This document shows positions 1-7,980 of a stretch of 64,000 bases of DNA, piece after piece (positions within the stretch are counted from its first letter, which is position 1; every line of letters begins with the position of its first letter). The position numbers were made by a program, and so were the translations under genes. The DNA comes from Aldehydirespirator sp965116865 (GTDB taxonomy: Bacteria > Actinomycetota > Acidimicrobiia > Acidimicrobiales > Aldehydirespiratoraceae): contig OZ220727.1 of assembly GCA_965116865.1 (NCBI GenBank), positions 1,302,001 to 1,366,000 on the forward strand, written 5' to 3'. The notes below the pieces were generated by a model. That model made no database searches. It was not told where the DNA came from and worked only from the letters and a program-made list of their open reading frames with translations.

Positions 1-2
1 CT

Positions 3-1298
3 GGCGCCAAGGTACGCAAACGGTTCTTGTTGGAGGCCGAGCGGCTGCGCCGGCTGGACCTGCGCAGCCCCCGCGACAACAAACGCACCCTCGACCAACG
101 CATGGCCGACGCCCTCGACACGCTGACCTCACACGGCAGCATCTACGCCAAAACAGCAACCACCCCGAACGGGCCCCACGAAGGCAGCAGCGACACCAAG
201 ACGGCAACCACCCCGAACGGGCCCCACGAAGGCAGCAGCGACACCAAGACGGCAACCACCCCGAACGGGCCCCACGAAGGCAGCAGCGACACCAAGACGG
301 CAACCACCCCGAACGGGCCCCACGAAGGCAGCAGCGACACCAAGACGGCAACCACCCCGAACGGGCCCCACGAAGGCAGCAGCGACACCAAGACGGCAAC
401 CACCCCGAACGGGCCCCACGAAGGCAGCAGCGACACCAAGACGGCAACCACCCCGAACGGGCCCCACGAAGGCAGCAGCGACACCAAGACGGCAACCACC
501 CCGAACGGGCCCCACGAAGGCAGCAGCGGCGGCGGTGGCCACGTGAACGGTTCCGGTGCATGCGCAGACGAGGGTCGCAGCGGCGCGGCCGGCGCCGCAG
601 ACGGGTCTGGCCCAGACACCGGCGAGCGCGGCGGCCACGTGAACGGGTCCGGTGCAGGCGTCGGTGACAGTCGTTCCGGCGTGGCTGGCAGCAGGTGCGG
701 GTGCGGTGGTCGGCCGTCGGCGGACATCACCATCGTGCAGCATCTCAGCGCTGACGGCACCGAGGCGTTCGCGGAGATCGCCGGGGGCGAGGTGATCCCC
801 CGAAGCGTGCTGGAGGAGCACTTCTGCAACGCGAGGATCAAAGGAGTGGTGTTCAGCAGCGAGGGCGTGCCGTTATGGCACGGCCACTCCAAACGAGTCG
901 CCACCAAAGCCCAGACCAACGCGCTGCGGGCCCGCTACGGGGCCTGCGGGGGCTGCGGAGCCGACATGTGGATCTGCCAGGGCCACCACGTCCAAGCAGT
1001 GTCGCAAGGCGGGCCGACGAACATCGACAACATGATGCTGCTGTGCTGGGGATGCCACCAAAAAGTGCACCTCCACGGCTGGCGGGAAGCTCCCGACGGA
1101 CGCGGCCTCTACACCATCAAACCGCCCGAACGCACCCACCACGGACCCGCCCACGCCCCCGACCCGGCGCCGGACCACGGACCCGGACCGCCTCGACGAA
1201 ACAGGCAACCCGAACCGTCCTCGACGGACAAGCCCGAGACGGACCCGATCAACCCGGCGGCACCCCCACAGCCCGAAACGCTGTTCACCCCCGCCTAG
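3..1298 (+). CDS. DUF222/HNH endonuclease family protein (5' end outside window)
   Basis: The reading frame is open to the left edge, so the start and most of the DUF222 part lie outside the window. The visible N-terminal part, with RLRRLDLRSPRDNKRTLDQR and then MADALDTL, is the end of the DUF222 region. It is followed by eight copies of a Pro/Gly-rich segment (ATTPNGPHEGSS) and a Gly-rich linker. The C-terminal third holds an HNH nuclease module: CGGCG, then GHHVQAVSQGG, NIDNMMLLCWGCHQKVH, with the Cys pairs and His expected for a zinc-supported HNH fold. Proteins of this type (13E12 family) are multicopy in actinobacteria and are thought to be mobile or selfish, with no fixed cellular role. 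A broken relative lies at 50.2-50.7 kb, and both carry an R-S-R duplication at the same place in the protein. The tail is Pro-rich and probably unstructured. Confidence 0.85.
   Translation, partial: GAKVRKRFLLEAERLRRLDLRSPRDNKRTLDQRMADALDTLTSHGSIYAKTATTPNGPHEGSSDTKTATTPNGPHEGSSDTKTATTPNGPHEGSSDTKTATTPNGPHEGSSDTKTATTPNGPHEGSSDTKTATTPNGPHEGSSDTKTATTPNGPHEGSSDTKTATTPNGPHEGSSGGGGHVNGSGACADEGRSGAAGAADGSGPDTGERGGHVNGSGAGVGDSRSGVAGSRCGCGGRPSADITIVQHLSADGTEAFAEIAGGEVIPRSVLEEHFCNARIKGVVFSSEGVPLWHGHSKRVATKAQTNALRARYGACGGCGADMWICQGHHVQAVSQGGPTNIDNMMLLCWGCHQKVHLHGWREAPDGRGLYTIKPPERTHHGPAHAPDPAPDHGPGPPRRNRQPEPSSTDKPETDPINPAAPPQPETLFTPA
156..528. repeat. Tandem array, 48-bp unit, 8 x 37-bp core with 11-bp linkers
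   Basis: Core copies start at 156, 204, 252, 300, 348, 396, 444 and 492. The last ends at 528 without a linker after it. Seven linkers of 11 bp (ACACCAAGACG) separate them. The unit is a multiple of three, so the DUF222/HNH frame stays open. The core length (37 bp) matches the other R elements in this window, but the linker is much shorter than their usual 31-43 bp. Confidence 0.9.
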
Positions 1299-1382
1299 CA
1301 GAATGACAAGCAAACCCAGAACAAGGCAATCTCCGCTCGCAAAACCCCAAGTCAGAGCCTTGCGCGTCACACGGAATCAGCA

Positions 1383-1703
1383 TTGCTCAACAGCCACCCA
1401 GCGCCCCGAGTGGAGAATACGTTGCAGATATGCTGCGATGGTCCCGAAGATCTCGTCGACGGTCATGCGCCACACGAAGGGGTGCGGATGCTCGTTGCGG
1501 TTGCCGATCCAATTGTCGGTCCAGCCGCGGAGGTCTGCGACGCCTGTGGGGGGGGGTCCGGCCGTTCTTGATGTAGTTGTGCGTCTCACAGACGGTCAGG
1601 GGGCGCGAGACGGTGACATGAGCATGCTCGCCAGCCGGCCGCTGTTCACCGACCGGCGTACCGTCAGCGACGCCGACCACCGCAAAGACACAACCGCGAG
1701 GAA
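1383..1703 (-). pseudogene. IS630-family transposase C-terminal remnant, copy 1
   Basis: The minus strand encodes GVADLRGWTDNWI, NRNEHPHPFVWRM and TVDEIFGTIAAYLQRI, which is the typical C-terminal end of IS630-type DDE transposases. The usual C-terminal HSG is reached, but the normal stop is lost. A longer G run near 1548-1555 shifts the frame relative to copy 2. Nothing upstream encodes the catalytic core, so this is a dead fragment. It is a direct, diverged duplicate of the element at 1704-2043. Confidence 0.75.
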
Positions 1704-2043
1704 CTAGTGTCCCGAGTGGGGAATGCGTTGCAGATATGCTGCGATGGTCTCGAAGATCTCGTCGACGGTCATGCGCCACACGAAGGGGTGCGGATGCTCG
1801 TTGCGGTTGTCGATCCAATTGTCGGTCCAGCCGCGGAGGTCTGCGACGCCTGGGGGGTCCGGCCGTTCTTGATGTAGTTGTGCGTCTCACAGACGGTCAA
1901 CTACATCAAGAACGGTCAGGGGGCACGAGACGGTGACATGAGCATGCTCGCCAGCCGGCCGCTGTTCACCGACCGGCGTACCGTCAGCGACGCCGACCAC
2001 CGCAAAGACACAACCGCGAGGAACTAGGCACTCAGGACACTAG
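1704..2043 (-). mobile_element. Internally deleted IS630-type element with terminal inverted repeats
   Basis: The element is bounded by CTAGTGTCCCGAGTG at 1704 and by the inverted match CACTCAGGACACTAG ending at 2043. Both ends sit in CTAG, consistent with TA-targeted IS630/Tc1-type insertion. The minus strand encodes a transposase C-terminus (NEHPHPFVWRM, then AAYLQRIPHSGH and TAG), and that stop codon lies in the terminal repeat. Only about 340 bp remain, so transposition would need a full-length relative elsewhere. Within it, 1887-1908 holds a small inverted duplication (GTTGACCGTCTG against CAGACGGTCAAC). Confidence 0.7.
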
Positions 2044-2062
2044 AAGTCCGAGAACGAACGCC

Positions 2063-2494
2063 ATGAGTTCGGCGCTCGAACCCGCCATCGGGCACGATAT
2101 GGGGATGAGGCCGCTTCCGGGCATGGTCCCCATCGCCGAGTACGGCAATCGCTGGGAGGCGGAGGTGGCCGCGGCCCGGCTGCGGGAGGCAGGCTATGAG
2201 GCCACCGTGCTAGTGGACCCGGCCACCGACGTCGCCCCTCACCACATCACCCACCGTCTGGCCACCTTGGTGGTGCGGGCCGAGGTCGCCGACCCCGCTG
2301 TCGAGGTGCTCGGGTTGGATCGGCCCGACACCGAGGCCGAGCACCTCGACAGCGTCTTCCACCAGCGACGCTTCGCCGACCGGCCCGCATGGGTGCGGTA
2401 CTCGACCTGGGCGTTGATCATCGCCGTTCCCGTGCCGATCGCCGTCTCATGCCTGCTGCTGCTGTGGATCGTGTTGCGCAGCATTTTCCCATGA
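2063..2494 (+). CDS. DUF2007-like signal-transducing protein with C-terminal membrane anchor
   Basis: This 143-residue protein has one N-terminal alpha/beta domain (about residues 20-85: GMVPIAEYGNRWEAEVAAAR, then LREAGYEATVLVD) that resembles the DUF2007 'putative prokaryotic signal transducing' fold. One hydrophobic helix near the C-terminus (about 117-141) would place the domain on the cytoplasmic face. The role of this family is not established. The gene starts 20 bp after the IS630-type element and its stop overlaps the next start as ATGA (2491-2494), so the two are translationally coupled. Confidence 0.7.
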   Translation: MSSALEPAIGHDMGMRPLPGMVPIAEYGNRWEAEVAAARLREAGYEATVLVDPATDVAPHHITHRLATLVVRAEVADPAVEVLGLDRPDTEAEHLDSVFHQRRFADRPAWVRYSTWALIIAVPVPIAVSCLLLLWIVLRSIFP

Positions 2495-2916
2495 GCGGCC
2501 CGGACCCGCCACGCGACCTGCTCAGCTGCGCAGGCAAGAAGGCGGTGCTCGTCGTCGGCGCCGGCGGCGCGGGCACCGCCGCGGTCGAATTGCTGGTCGA
2601 GGCGGGATACCCGGACCTGACCGCGCTCGACCGCAACGAACCCATCGACTCGGCCACCTCCTACATGGCCGCCGATCTGACCGACCCAGACCCGATCACC
2701 CCCAGCCCGGCACAGCAAGAACAACATCCCCGACCGTCACATCCTGGCACCGAGGCGGGATACCCGGACCTGACCGCGCTCGACCGCAACGAACCCATCG
2801 ACTCGGCCACCGCCTACATGGCCGCCGATCTGACCGACCCAGACCCGATCACCCCCAGCCCGGCACAGCAGGAACAACATCCCCGACCGTCACATCCTGG
2901 TGCCGGGGCGGAGTGA
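2491..2916 (+). CDS. Truncated Rossmann-fold (NAD(P)-binding) protein, probably non-functional
   Basis: The N-terminus carries a clear dinucleotide-binding strand and glycine loop (AVLVVGAGGAGTAAVELL, about residues 18-35), followed by AGYPDLTALDRNEP. This is how saccharopine dehydrogenase-like and SDR-like proteins begin. The catalytic part is missing. Instead a 153-bp segment is repeated in frame (from 2599 and from 2752), and the frame then ends in repeat-derived sequence. At 141 residues it is far shorter than any complete dehydrogenase. It was probably a longer enzyme that lost its 3' part to the duplication events seen at 2721-2987. Confidence 0.55.
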   Translation: MSGPDPPRDLLSCAGKKAVLVVGAGGAGTAAVELLVEAGYPDLTALDRNEPIDSATSYMAADLTDPDPITPSPAQQEQHPRPSHPGTEAGYPDLTALDRNEPIDSATAYMAADLTDPDPITPSPAQQEQHPRPSHPGAGAE

Positions 2917-2987
2917 CGCTCCGGCCGCGCACCCCGAACGCACCCAGGGACAACGTCCCCGGCCGTCACATCCTGGCGTCGGGGCGG
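2599..2987. repeat. 153-bp direct duplication plus R-S-R pair overlapping the MFS stop codon
   Basis: A 153-bp unit starts at 2599 and again at 2752. Within it a 38-bp core (ACAACATCCCCGACC...) occurs at 2721 and 2874. A third, diverged copy (34 of 38 identical) lies at 2950-2987 after an unrelated 38-bp insert (2912-2949). The third copy contains the stop codon of the MFS gene on the opposite strand (2966-2968), so the core is a copy of that gene's 3' end. Confidence 0.85.
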
Positions 2988-4756
2988 ACTTCGATGAAGC
3001 GGTCGACCCGGCGCAGTTCCGGGAACCCCAGCCACCATAAGGCGACGACCGCGAGGGTGCCCGCCCCGCCGAACAACACTGCGCCGGCCACGCCGAGCAG
3101 CGTCGCAGTCACTCCCGATCGGAATCCGCCCAGCTCGTTCGAGCCGCCGATGAACACGTACTCCACCGCCAGCACCCGTCCCCGCATCTCCTCCGGCGTG
3201 GCCAGCGGGACGAGAGTGCCGCGGACGAAGATGCTCACAGCGTCCGCCCCGCCCAGCACCAGCAGCGCCACGAAGGCGACAACGTAGGAGCGGGTCGCGC
3301 CGAGAGCCACCGTCCCCGCGCCGAACAGGGCCACCGATCCCAGCAGCGACAGGCCCACCCGCCGCTGGAGCGGCCGCACGGCCAGGGTCAGCGTCACCAC
3401 GGCAGCCCCGATACCGCCCGCGGCCGCCAGCCAGCCGAGACGCACGGCGCCCACGCCGAGGCGCTCCTCGGCGACGGCCGGCAGCAGCAGATTCACACCG
3501 CCCAGGAAGACAGCGAACAGGTCGAGGGATATCGCCCCGAGCACCACCCGGTTGCGCCGGACGTACCGCAGACCTTCGAGTGCTTGGGCTATCACGACAC
3601 GCGCTCCCGCTCCGGGCGAGCGCGCGGCCCGTCGCGCGTCGCCCGGCGGCACGATCTTCAACAGCGCGACCCCGACCAGAGCGCAACCGGCGGCCAGCAG
3701 GTACGGCAGGGCCGGATCGACGTCGAATGCGATCCCGAACGTCACAGGGCCGGCGATGAAGCCCCCCTGCCAGCCGACGACGTTCAGCGCCACCATCCGC
3801 TCGCGGGCGCCTTCCGGCGCCAGGTCCACCGGCATGGCCCGACTCACCGCCATGAGGAAGGCCCTGGCGGCGCCGAACGCGACGACCAGCCCGTAGATCG
3901 GGAGCACCGACACGGGATCCGACGCCACGTACAGGAACAGGCCTATTGAGGCGACGGCCTCGCCGACGAGGCCCCAAGCGAACACCATGCGCCGCTCGAA
4001 GCGGTCCGCGACCATTCCGCTGACAGGCGCCAGCAGGAAGGCGGGCACGAACTCGGCCAGTCCCAGCAGCCCCAGGAAGATCGGGTCGCCGGTCATGTCG
4101 AAGACCTGCTTGCCCAGGAACGTGATCTGGCCCATGGTCAACGCCATCGAGAAGAACGTCGCGCCGAACAGCGCCCAGAGCCGCGGCTCGATCCGTCCCG
4201 GCCGACCGGCCCGTCCACTTGTCTGACGAGCCGCAGCTCCTCCAACACCATCGCGCGGCTCGATCCGTCCCGACCGACCGGCCCGTCCACTTGTCTGACG
4301 AGCCGCAGCTCCTCCAACACCATCGCGCGGCTCGATCCGTCCCGACCGACCGGCCCGTCCACTTGTCTGACGAGCCGCAGCTCCTCCAACACCATCGCGC
4401 GGCTCGATCCGTCCCGACCGACCGGCCCGTCCACTTGTCTGACGAGCCGCAGCTCCTCCAACACCATCGCGCGGCTCGATCCGTCCCGACCGGCCAGCCC
4501 GTCCACTTGTCTGACGAGCCGCAGCTCCTCCAACACCATCGCGCGGCTCGATCCGTCCCGACCGGCCAGCCCGTCCACTTGTCTGACGAGCCGCAGCTCC
4601 TCCAACACCATCGCGCGGCTCGATCCGTCCCGGCTCTTCGGCGGAGCCTTCCGCGGAGCCTTCCGCGGAGCCTCCAACACCATCGCGCGGCTCGATCCGT
4701 CCCGGCCGGCCGGCCCGTCCACCGTTGCGGGCTCCGCTCCGCTCTCGGCCAGGCAT
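2966..4756 (-). CDS. MFS transporter with repeat-expanded N-terminus
   Basis: The C-terminal 400 residues are a standard major facilitator of about 12 membrane helices, from LWALFGATFFSMALTMGQ to VALWWLGFPELRRVDRF. The loop after helix 2 has the MFS signature form (SGMVADRFERR), and the domain resembles small-molecule or multidrug exporters (MFS_3/enterobactin exporter type). Substrate unknown. The start is taken at ATG 4756 because the repeat-encoded stretch has no start codon in this frame and the next Met lies in the first helix. About 165 residues of low-complexity sequence (units of GRIEPRDGVGG and AAARQTSGRA) therefore precede the membrane domain and would be cytoplasmic. The original N-terminus probably read MPGRERSGARNGGRAGRPGR and then ran straight into helix 1. 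The helicase gene starts divergently 37 bp away. Confidence 0.8.
   Translation of the reverse strand: MPGRERSGARNGGRAGRPGRIEPRDGVGGSAEGSAEGSAEEPGRIEPRDGVGGAAARQTSGRAGRSGRIEPRDGVGGAAARQTSGRAGRSGRIEPRDGVGGAAARQTSGRAGRSGRIEPRDGVGGAAARQTSGRAGRSGRIEPRDGVGGAAARQTSGRAGRSGRIEPRDGVGGAAARQTSGRAGRPGRIEPRLWALFGATFFSMALTMGQITFLGKQVFDMTGDPIFLGLLGLAEFVPAFLLAPVSGMVADRFERRMVFAWGLVGEAVASIGLFLYVASDPVSVLPIYGLVVAFGAARAFLMAVSRAMPVDLAPEGARERMVALNVVGWQGGFIAGPVTFGIAFDVDPALPYLLAAGCALVGVALLKIVPPGDARRAARSPGAGARVVIAQALEGLRYVRRNRVVLGAISLDLFAVFLGGVNLLLPAVAEERLGVGAVRLGWLAAAGGIGAAVVTLTLAVRPLQRRVGLSLLGSVALFGAGTVALGATRSYVVAFVALLVLGGADAVSIFVRGTLVPLATPEEMRGRVLAVEYVFIGGSNELGGFRSGVTATLLGVAGAVLFGGAGTLAVVALWWLGFPELRRVDRFIEVRPDARM
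4182..4721. repeat. Tandem R(SR)n array, 72-bp unit (36 + 36), inside the MFS N-terminus
   Basis: The core R (36 bp, starting CGCGGCTCGATCC) lies at 4182, 4254, 4326, 4398, 4470, 4542, in altered form at 4614, and at 4686. The inserts between them are 36 bp (CTTGTCTGACGAGCC...). The last R ends at 4721 with no insert after it. The unit at 4614-4685 is rewritten by a small GGAGCCTTCCGC tandem run. All units are multiples of three and keep the transporter frame open. Confidence 0.9.
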
Positions 4757-4793
4757 CGGCTGAACGCTAACGCTGTCGTAGCCTGCGGACCGC

Positions 4794-6896
4794 ATGGCCC
4801 TGCCCGCTCTCGGCGACTTCATGCCGGACACGCCCGGCGCCGACGATCTGCTGGACGCCGTCATCGCGTGGTCGGCCCAGTCCGAGCTGGAGCTGTACCC
4901 CCACCAGGAGGAGGCGGTGCTGCGGCTGCTGGCGGGCGAGAACGTGGTGCTGGCTACGCCGACCGGCTCGGGCAAGTCGCTGGTGGCCCTCGCCGGGGCG
5001 TTCGCCATGCTGGCCCAGGGCCGCCGGACCGTCTACACCGCTCCGGTCAAGGCCCTGGTGAGCGAGAAGTTCTTCGAGCTGACCGCCGCCTTCGGGCCGT
5101 CCGAGGTCGGCATGGTCACCGGCGACGCCTCCGTCAACGGCGACGCCCCCGTGATTGCATGCACCGCCGAGATCCTGGCCCAGAGGGCGCTGCGGGCCGG
5201 CGCCGGCACGCCTGCCGACTTGGTCGTGATGGACGAGTTCCACTACTACGGCGACCGCGACCGGGGCTGGGCGTGGCAGGTTCCCCTGCTGGAGTTGCCG
5301 AGGTCGCGGTTCCTGCTCATGTCGGCCACCCTCGGCGACACCGCCGGCCTACGCCGCGACCTCGCCGTCCGCACCGGGCGCGACACCGCCGTGGTGGCGT
5401 CGGCCGAGCGGCCGGTCCCGCTCGACGTGGAGTACCGGGAGACCCCGCTGCACGTCTCCGTCGAGGAACTGCTGTCCACGGGCCGGGCGCCCGTCTACAT
5501 CGTGCATTTCACCCAGCGGGAGGCCACGGCCCGGGCACAGAGCCTCACCAGCCTGAAGGTGCTCGACGCCGACGAGAAGGCCGCTGTGAAGGAGGCGGTG
5601 GGCGGGTTCCGCTTCGACACGCCGATCGGCAAGGACCTGCGCCGCTTCTTGCTGGCCGGAATCGGCATCCACCACGCCGGGATGCTGCCGAAGTACCGGC
5701 TGCTGGTGGAGAGGCTGGCCCAGCAGGGCCACCTGAAGCTGATCTGCGGCACCGACACGCTCGGAGTGGGCGTCAACGTCCCCATCCGCACCGTGCTGTT
5801 CACCCGGCTCTACAAGTACGACGGCCGCCGCACCCGGGTGCTGTCTGTGCGGGACTTCCAGCAGATCGCGGGTCGGGCCGGCCGACGCGGCTTCGACACT
5901 GCGGGCAGCGTGTGGGTGCAGGCCCCCGAGCATGCGGTGGAGAACAAGCGGGCCGAGATGCGGGCCGCGGGCGACCCCAAGAAGCTCCGCAAGCTGGTCC
6001 GCAAGAAGCCGCCCGAGCGGGGCTACGCCCACTACGACGAAAAGACGCTCACCCGGCTGTGGGAGGGCGACCCCGAGACGCTGGAGTCCAGCTTCGACGT
6101 GACCCACTCCATGATGCTCAACGTCCTGGACCGTCCCGGCGACGGCTGCGCGGCCATGAAACGCCTGCTGGTCGACAACCACGAGCCGCGCACCCGGCAG
6201 CGTCAGCACGTCCGCAAGGCGGTCGGGGTGTTCCGATCTTTGATCGACGCCGGGATCGTGGAACTGCTGGACGGCCCCGATCAGCGGGGCCGGCCGGTGC
6301 GGGTGAACCCCGACATGCAGGACGAGTTCCGAATCAACCAGCCGCTGGGACTGTTCGCTGTGGAGGCCGTTTCGGTTCTGGACCGCACAGCAGACGACTA
6401 CCACCTTCAGCTGCTCAGCGTGGCCGAGTCGGTGCTGGAGGATCCGCTGGCGGTGCTGCTGGCCCAGCGGGACGCGGCCCGCGACGAGTTGATGGCCCGA
6501 ATGAAGGAGGAGGGGGTGGAGTACGCCGAACGGATGGCCCGTCTGGCCGAGGTCACCTGGCCGAAGCCCGAAGCGGAGTTCATCGGGCCCGCCTTCGAGG
6601 TCTTCGCCCGCCATCATCCGTGGGTCGGGCATCTGCGGCCCAGCCCCAAGTCGGTGGTGCGCGACATGGTCGAGCACGCCGACACCTTCAACCAGTACGT
6701 GAGCCGCTACGGGCTCAAGCGCTCCGAGGGGCTGGTGCTGCGCTACCTGACCGACTGCTACAAGGCGCTGGTGCAGACCGTGCCCGCGGCTGCCGTCGAC
6801 GACCGCCTGGCGGAGTTGACCGAATGGTTGGGCGGGCTGGTGCGAGAGGTCGACAGCAGCCTGCTGGACGAATGGGAGCGCCTGCGTGCCTGCTGA
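4794..6896 (+). CDS. DEAD/DEAH-box RNA helicase, Ski2-like with DUF3516-type C-terminus
   Basis: This is a 700-residue superfamily 2 helicase. It has motif I ATPTGSGKS (54-62), motif II DEFH (147-150), motif III MSATL (176-180), a second RecA domain with GTDTLGVGVNVP (319-330) and motif VI QIAGRAGRRGFD (357-368). These are the marks of Ski2/Mtr4-like helicases. The C-terminal 300 residues (with LRKLVRKKPPERGY and further helical sequence) match the DUF3516 extension of actinobacterial members. The likely role is ATP-driven RNA unwinding in the cytoplasm; the specific substrate is not known. The ATG at 4794 gives the standard N-terminus, and ATG 4821 is an in-frame alternative. It is divergent from the MFS gene. 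Confidence 0.9.
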   Translation: MALPALGDFMPDTPGADDLLDAVIAWSAQSELELYPHQEEAVLRLLAGENVVLATPTGSGKSLVALAGAFAMLAQGRRTVYTAPVKALVSEKFFELTAAFGPSEVGMVTGDASVNGDAPVIACTAEILAQRALRAGAGTPADLVVMDEFHYYGDRDRGWAWQVPLLELPRSRFLLMSATLGDTAGLRRDLAVRTGRDTAVVASAERPVPLDVEYRETPLHVSVEELLSTGRAPVYIVHFTQREATARAQSLTSLKVLDADEKAAVKEAVGGFRFDTPIGKDLRRFLLAGIGIHHAGMLPKYRLLVERLAQQGHLKLICGTDTLGVGVNVPIRTVLFTRLYKYDGRRTRVLSVRDFQQIAGRAGRRGFDTAGSVWVQAPEHAVENKRAEMRAAGDPKKLRKLVRKKPPERGYAHYDEKTLTRLWEGDPETLESSFDVTHSMMLNVLDRPGDGCAAMKRLLVDNHEPRTRQRQHVRKAVGVFRSLIDAGIVELLDGPDQRGRPVRVNPDMQDEFRINQPLGLFAVEAVSVLDRTADDYHLQLLSVAESVLEDPLAVLLAQRDAARDELMARMKEEGVEYAERMARLAEVTWPKPEAEFIGPAFEVFARHHPWVGHLRPSPKSVVRDMVEHADTFNQYVSRYGLKRSEGLVLRYLTDCYKALVQTVPAAAVDDRLAELTEWLGGLVREVDSSLLDEWERLRAC

Positions 6897-6984
6897 GGCC
6901 TGCCTGCTCCCGGCCTCCACGGCCAGGCTCTGTCGGACTTCACGCAGTCGTCGCAGGGCAGGAACGACACGAATTCGGAGCCTC

Positions 6985-7133
6985 GCCGCAGGCTTCGCCG
7001 GCCGTCGGCGTTGATGGCGGCGCCGGCGATCCAGCGAGACTCGCAGGACATCAGGAACGCCACCAGCACGGCCGCTTCGCAGGGTCGGCCGATGCCGCTG
7101 TCTGCCCCTGTCACGAGAACCGACCTGCCCGCC
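6985..7133 (-). pseudogene. Short-chain dehydrogenase (SDR) remnant with internal deletion
   Basis: The minus strand encodes an SDR N-terminus (GRSVLVTGADSGIGRP, with the TGxxxGxG cofactor loop) directly joined to an SDR C-terminus (VAFLMSCESRWIAGAAINAD). The middle of the protein, including the catalytic Tyr-x-x-x-Lys, is absent, so about 200 residues were deleted. No good start codon is present. It lies just downstream of the membrane-protein gene at 7162-7980. Confidence 0.75.
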
Positions 7134-7161
7134 GGCCGGGCCGGCCCTGGCGTGCGGTCGG

Positions 7162-7980
7162 TCACGATCCCGGTGTCTGGACCCGGCGGGCGCCCCGGCT
7201 CGCCAGCTCGACCAGGCCCGGGCATCCCTCGATCTTGGAGAACCGGCGGTCCACGTACACCAGCGTCGCGAGTATCAGCACGAAAGACACCACATAGTTC
7301 GCCACGAAGCGGACGACCACGAACCAAGTCACGCCGGAGTTGTTGTAGAGCCAGATGTCCCACACCGACGAGCCGATCTCGTACAGGGCGAACACCCAGG
7401 TGACGTCGCGCATAGTGGCTATGAAGCGGCGGTCGGTCCTCGGAGACTCGGGGATTTCGGGGAAGAATCGCACAGCCCACAGCGCGAGCGGCCTGCCGGC
7501 GACGATGGTGCCCACCGCGGCCAGCCCGACCAGAATCTTGGTGCCGATGCCCACTCCGAAGTAGACCGCCTCCGCGCTGACCCCGAAGTCCACCCAATCG
7601 CGCTCGACCGCTATGGCAACCGCTGCCCGAACCATTAGGTACGCAGTGATGATCGGCAGCCACTTGCCGATGGGCAGGCCCCGCCGCATCCGGCTGAACG
7701 CTGCTTTGACGGACCATGCTGTCGCCGCGATGACGGCCACTTCGATGTTGTTGAGGCCCGCCACTCGGACTGCGTCCAGATTGTAGAAGACCAGGAACAG
7801 CACCACCGGCATCAGCTGGTCGATCTGGCTGCCCTTGCTCGCAGCGATGCGGCGAGACGGTGTCGCCGCATCGCCGGCGTCTCCAGGGACCGCACGGGGC
7901 TCTGAGCCGGGGTCCGGCGCGTCGGCGGCTGCCACGCCCGCGTCCGGGGTGGCTCGGTACCTGCCCGACGGCTCGTTCAC
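7162..7980 (-). CDS. VC0807/DUF3159-like multi-pass membrane protein
   Basis: This 272-residue protein has a hydrophilic, Ala/Pro-rich first 50 residues and then about six membrane segments, including LMPVVLFLVFYNLDAVRV and DVTWVFALYEIGSSVWDIWL. The pattern resembles VC0807/intracellular-septation-like membrane proteins common in actinobacteria; no biochemical role is established. The GTG start at 7980 overlaps the TGA of the upstream isomerase-type gene (7977-7979), which indicates coupled translation as a two-gene operon. Confidence 0.7.
   Translation of the reverse strand: MNEPSGRYRATPDAGVAAADAPDPGSEPRAVPGDAGDAATPSRRIAASKGSQIDQLMPVVLFLVFYNLDAVRVAGLNNIEVAVIAATAWSVKAAFSRMRRGLPIGKWLPIITAYLMVRAAVAIAVERDWVDFGVSAEAVYFGVGIGTKILVGLAAVGTIVAGRPLALWAVRFFPEIPESPRTDRRFIATMRDVTWVFALYEIGSSVWDIWLYNNSGVTWFVVVRFVANYVVSFVLILATLVYVDRRFSKIEGCPGLVELASRGARRVQTPGS

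Noticed and set aside
2966..5008. Longer MFS start at 5008
   Set aside because: That extension overlaps the helicase gene's 5' end on the other strand and is Ser-rich noise; ATG 4756 is the last start before the repeat region.
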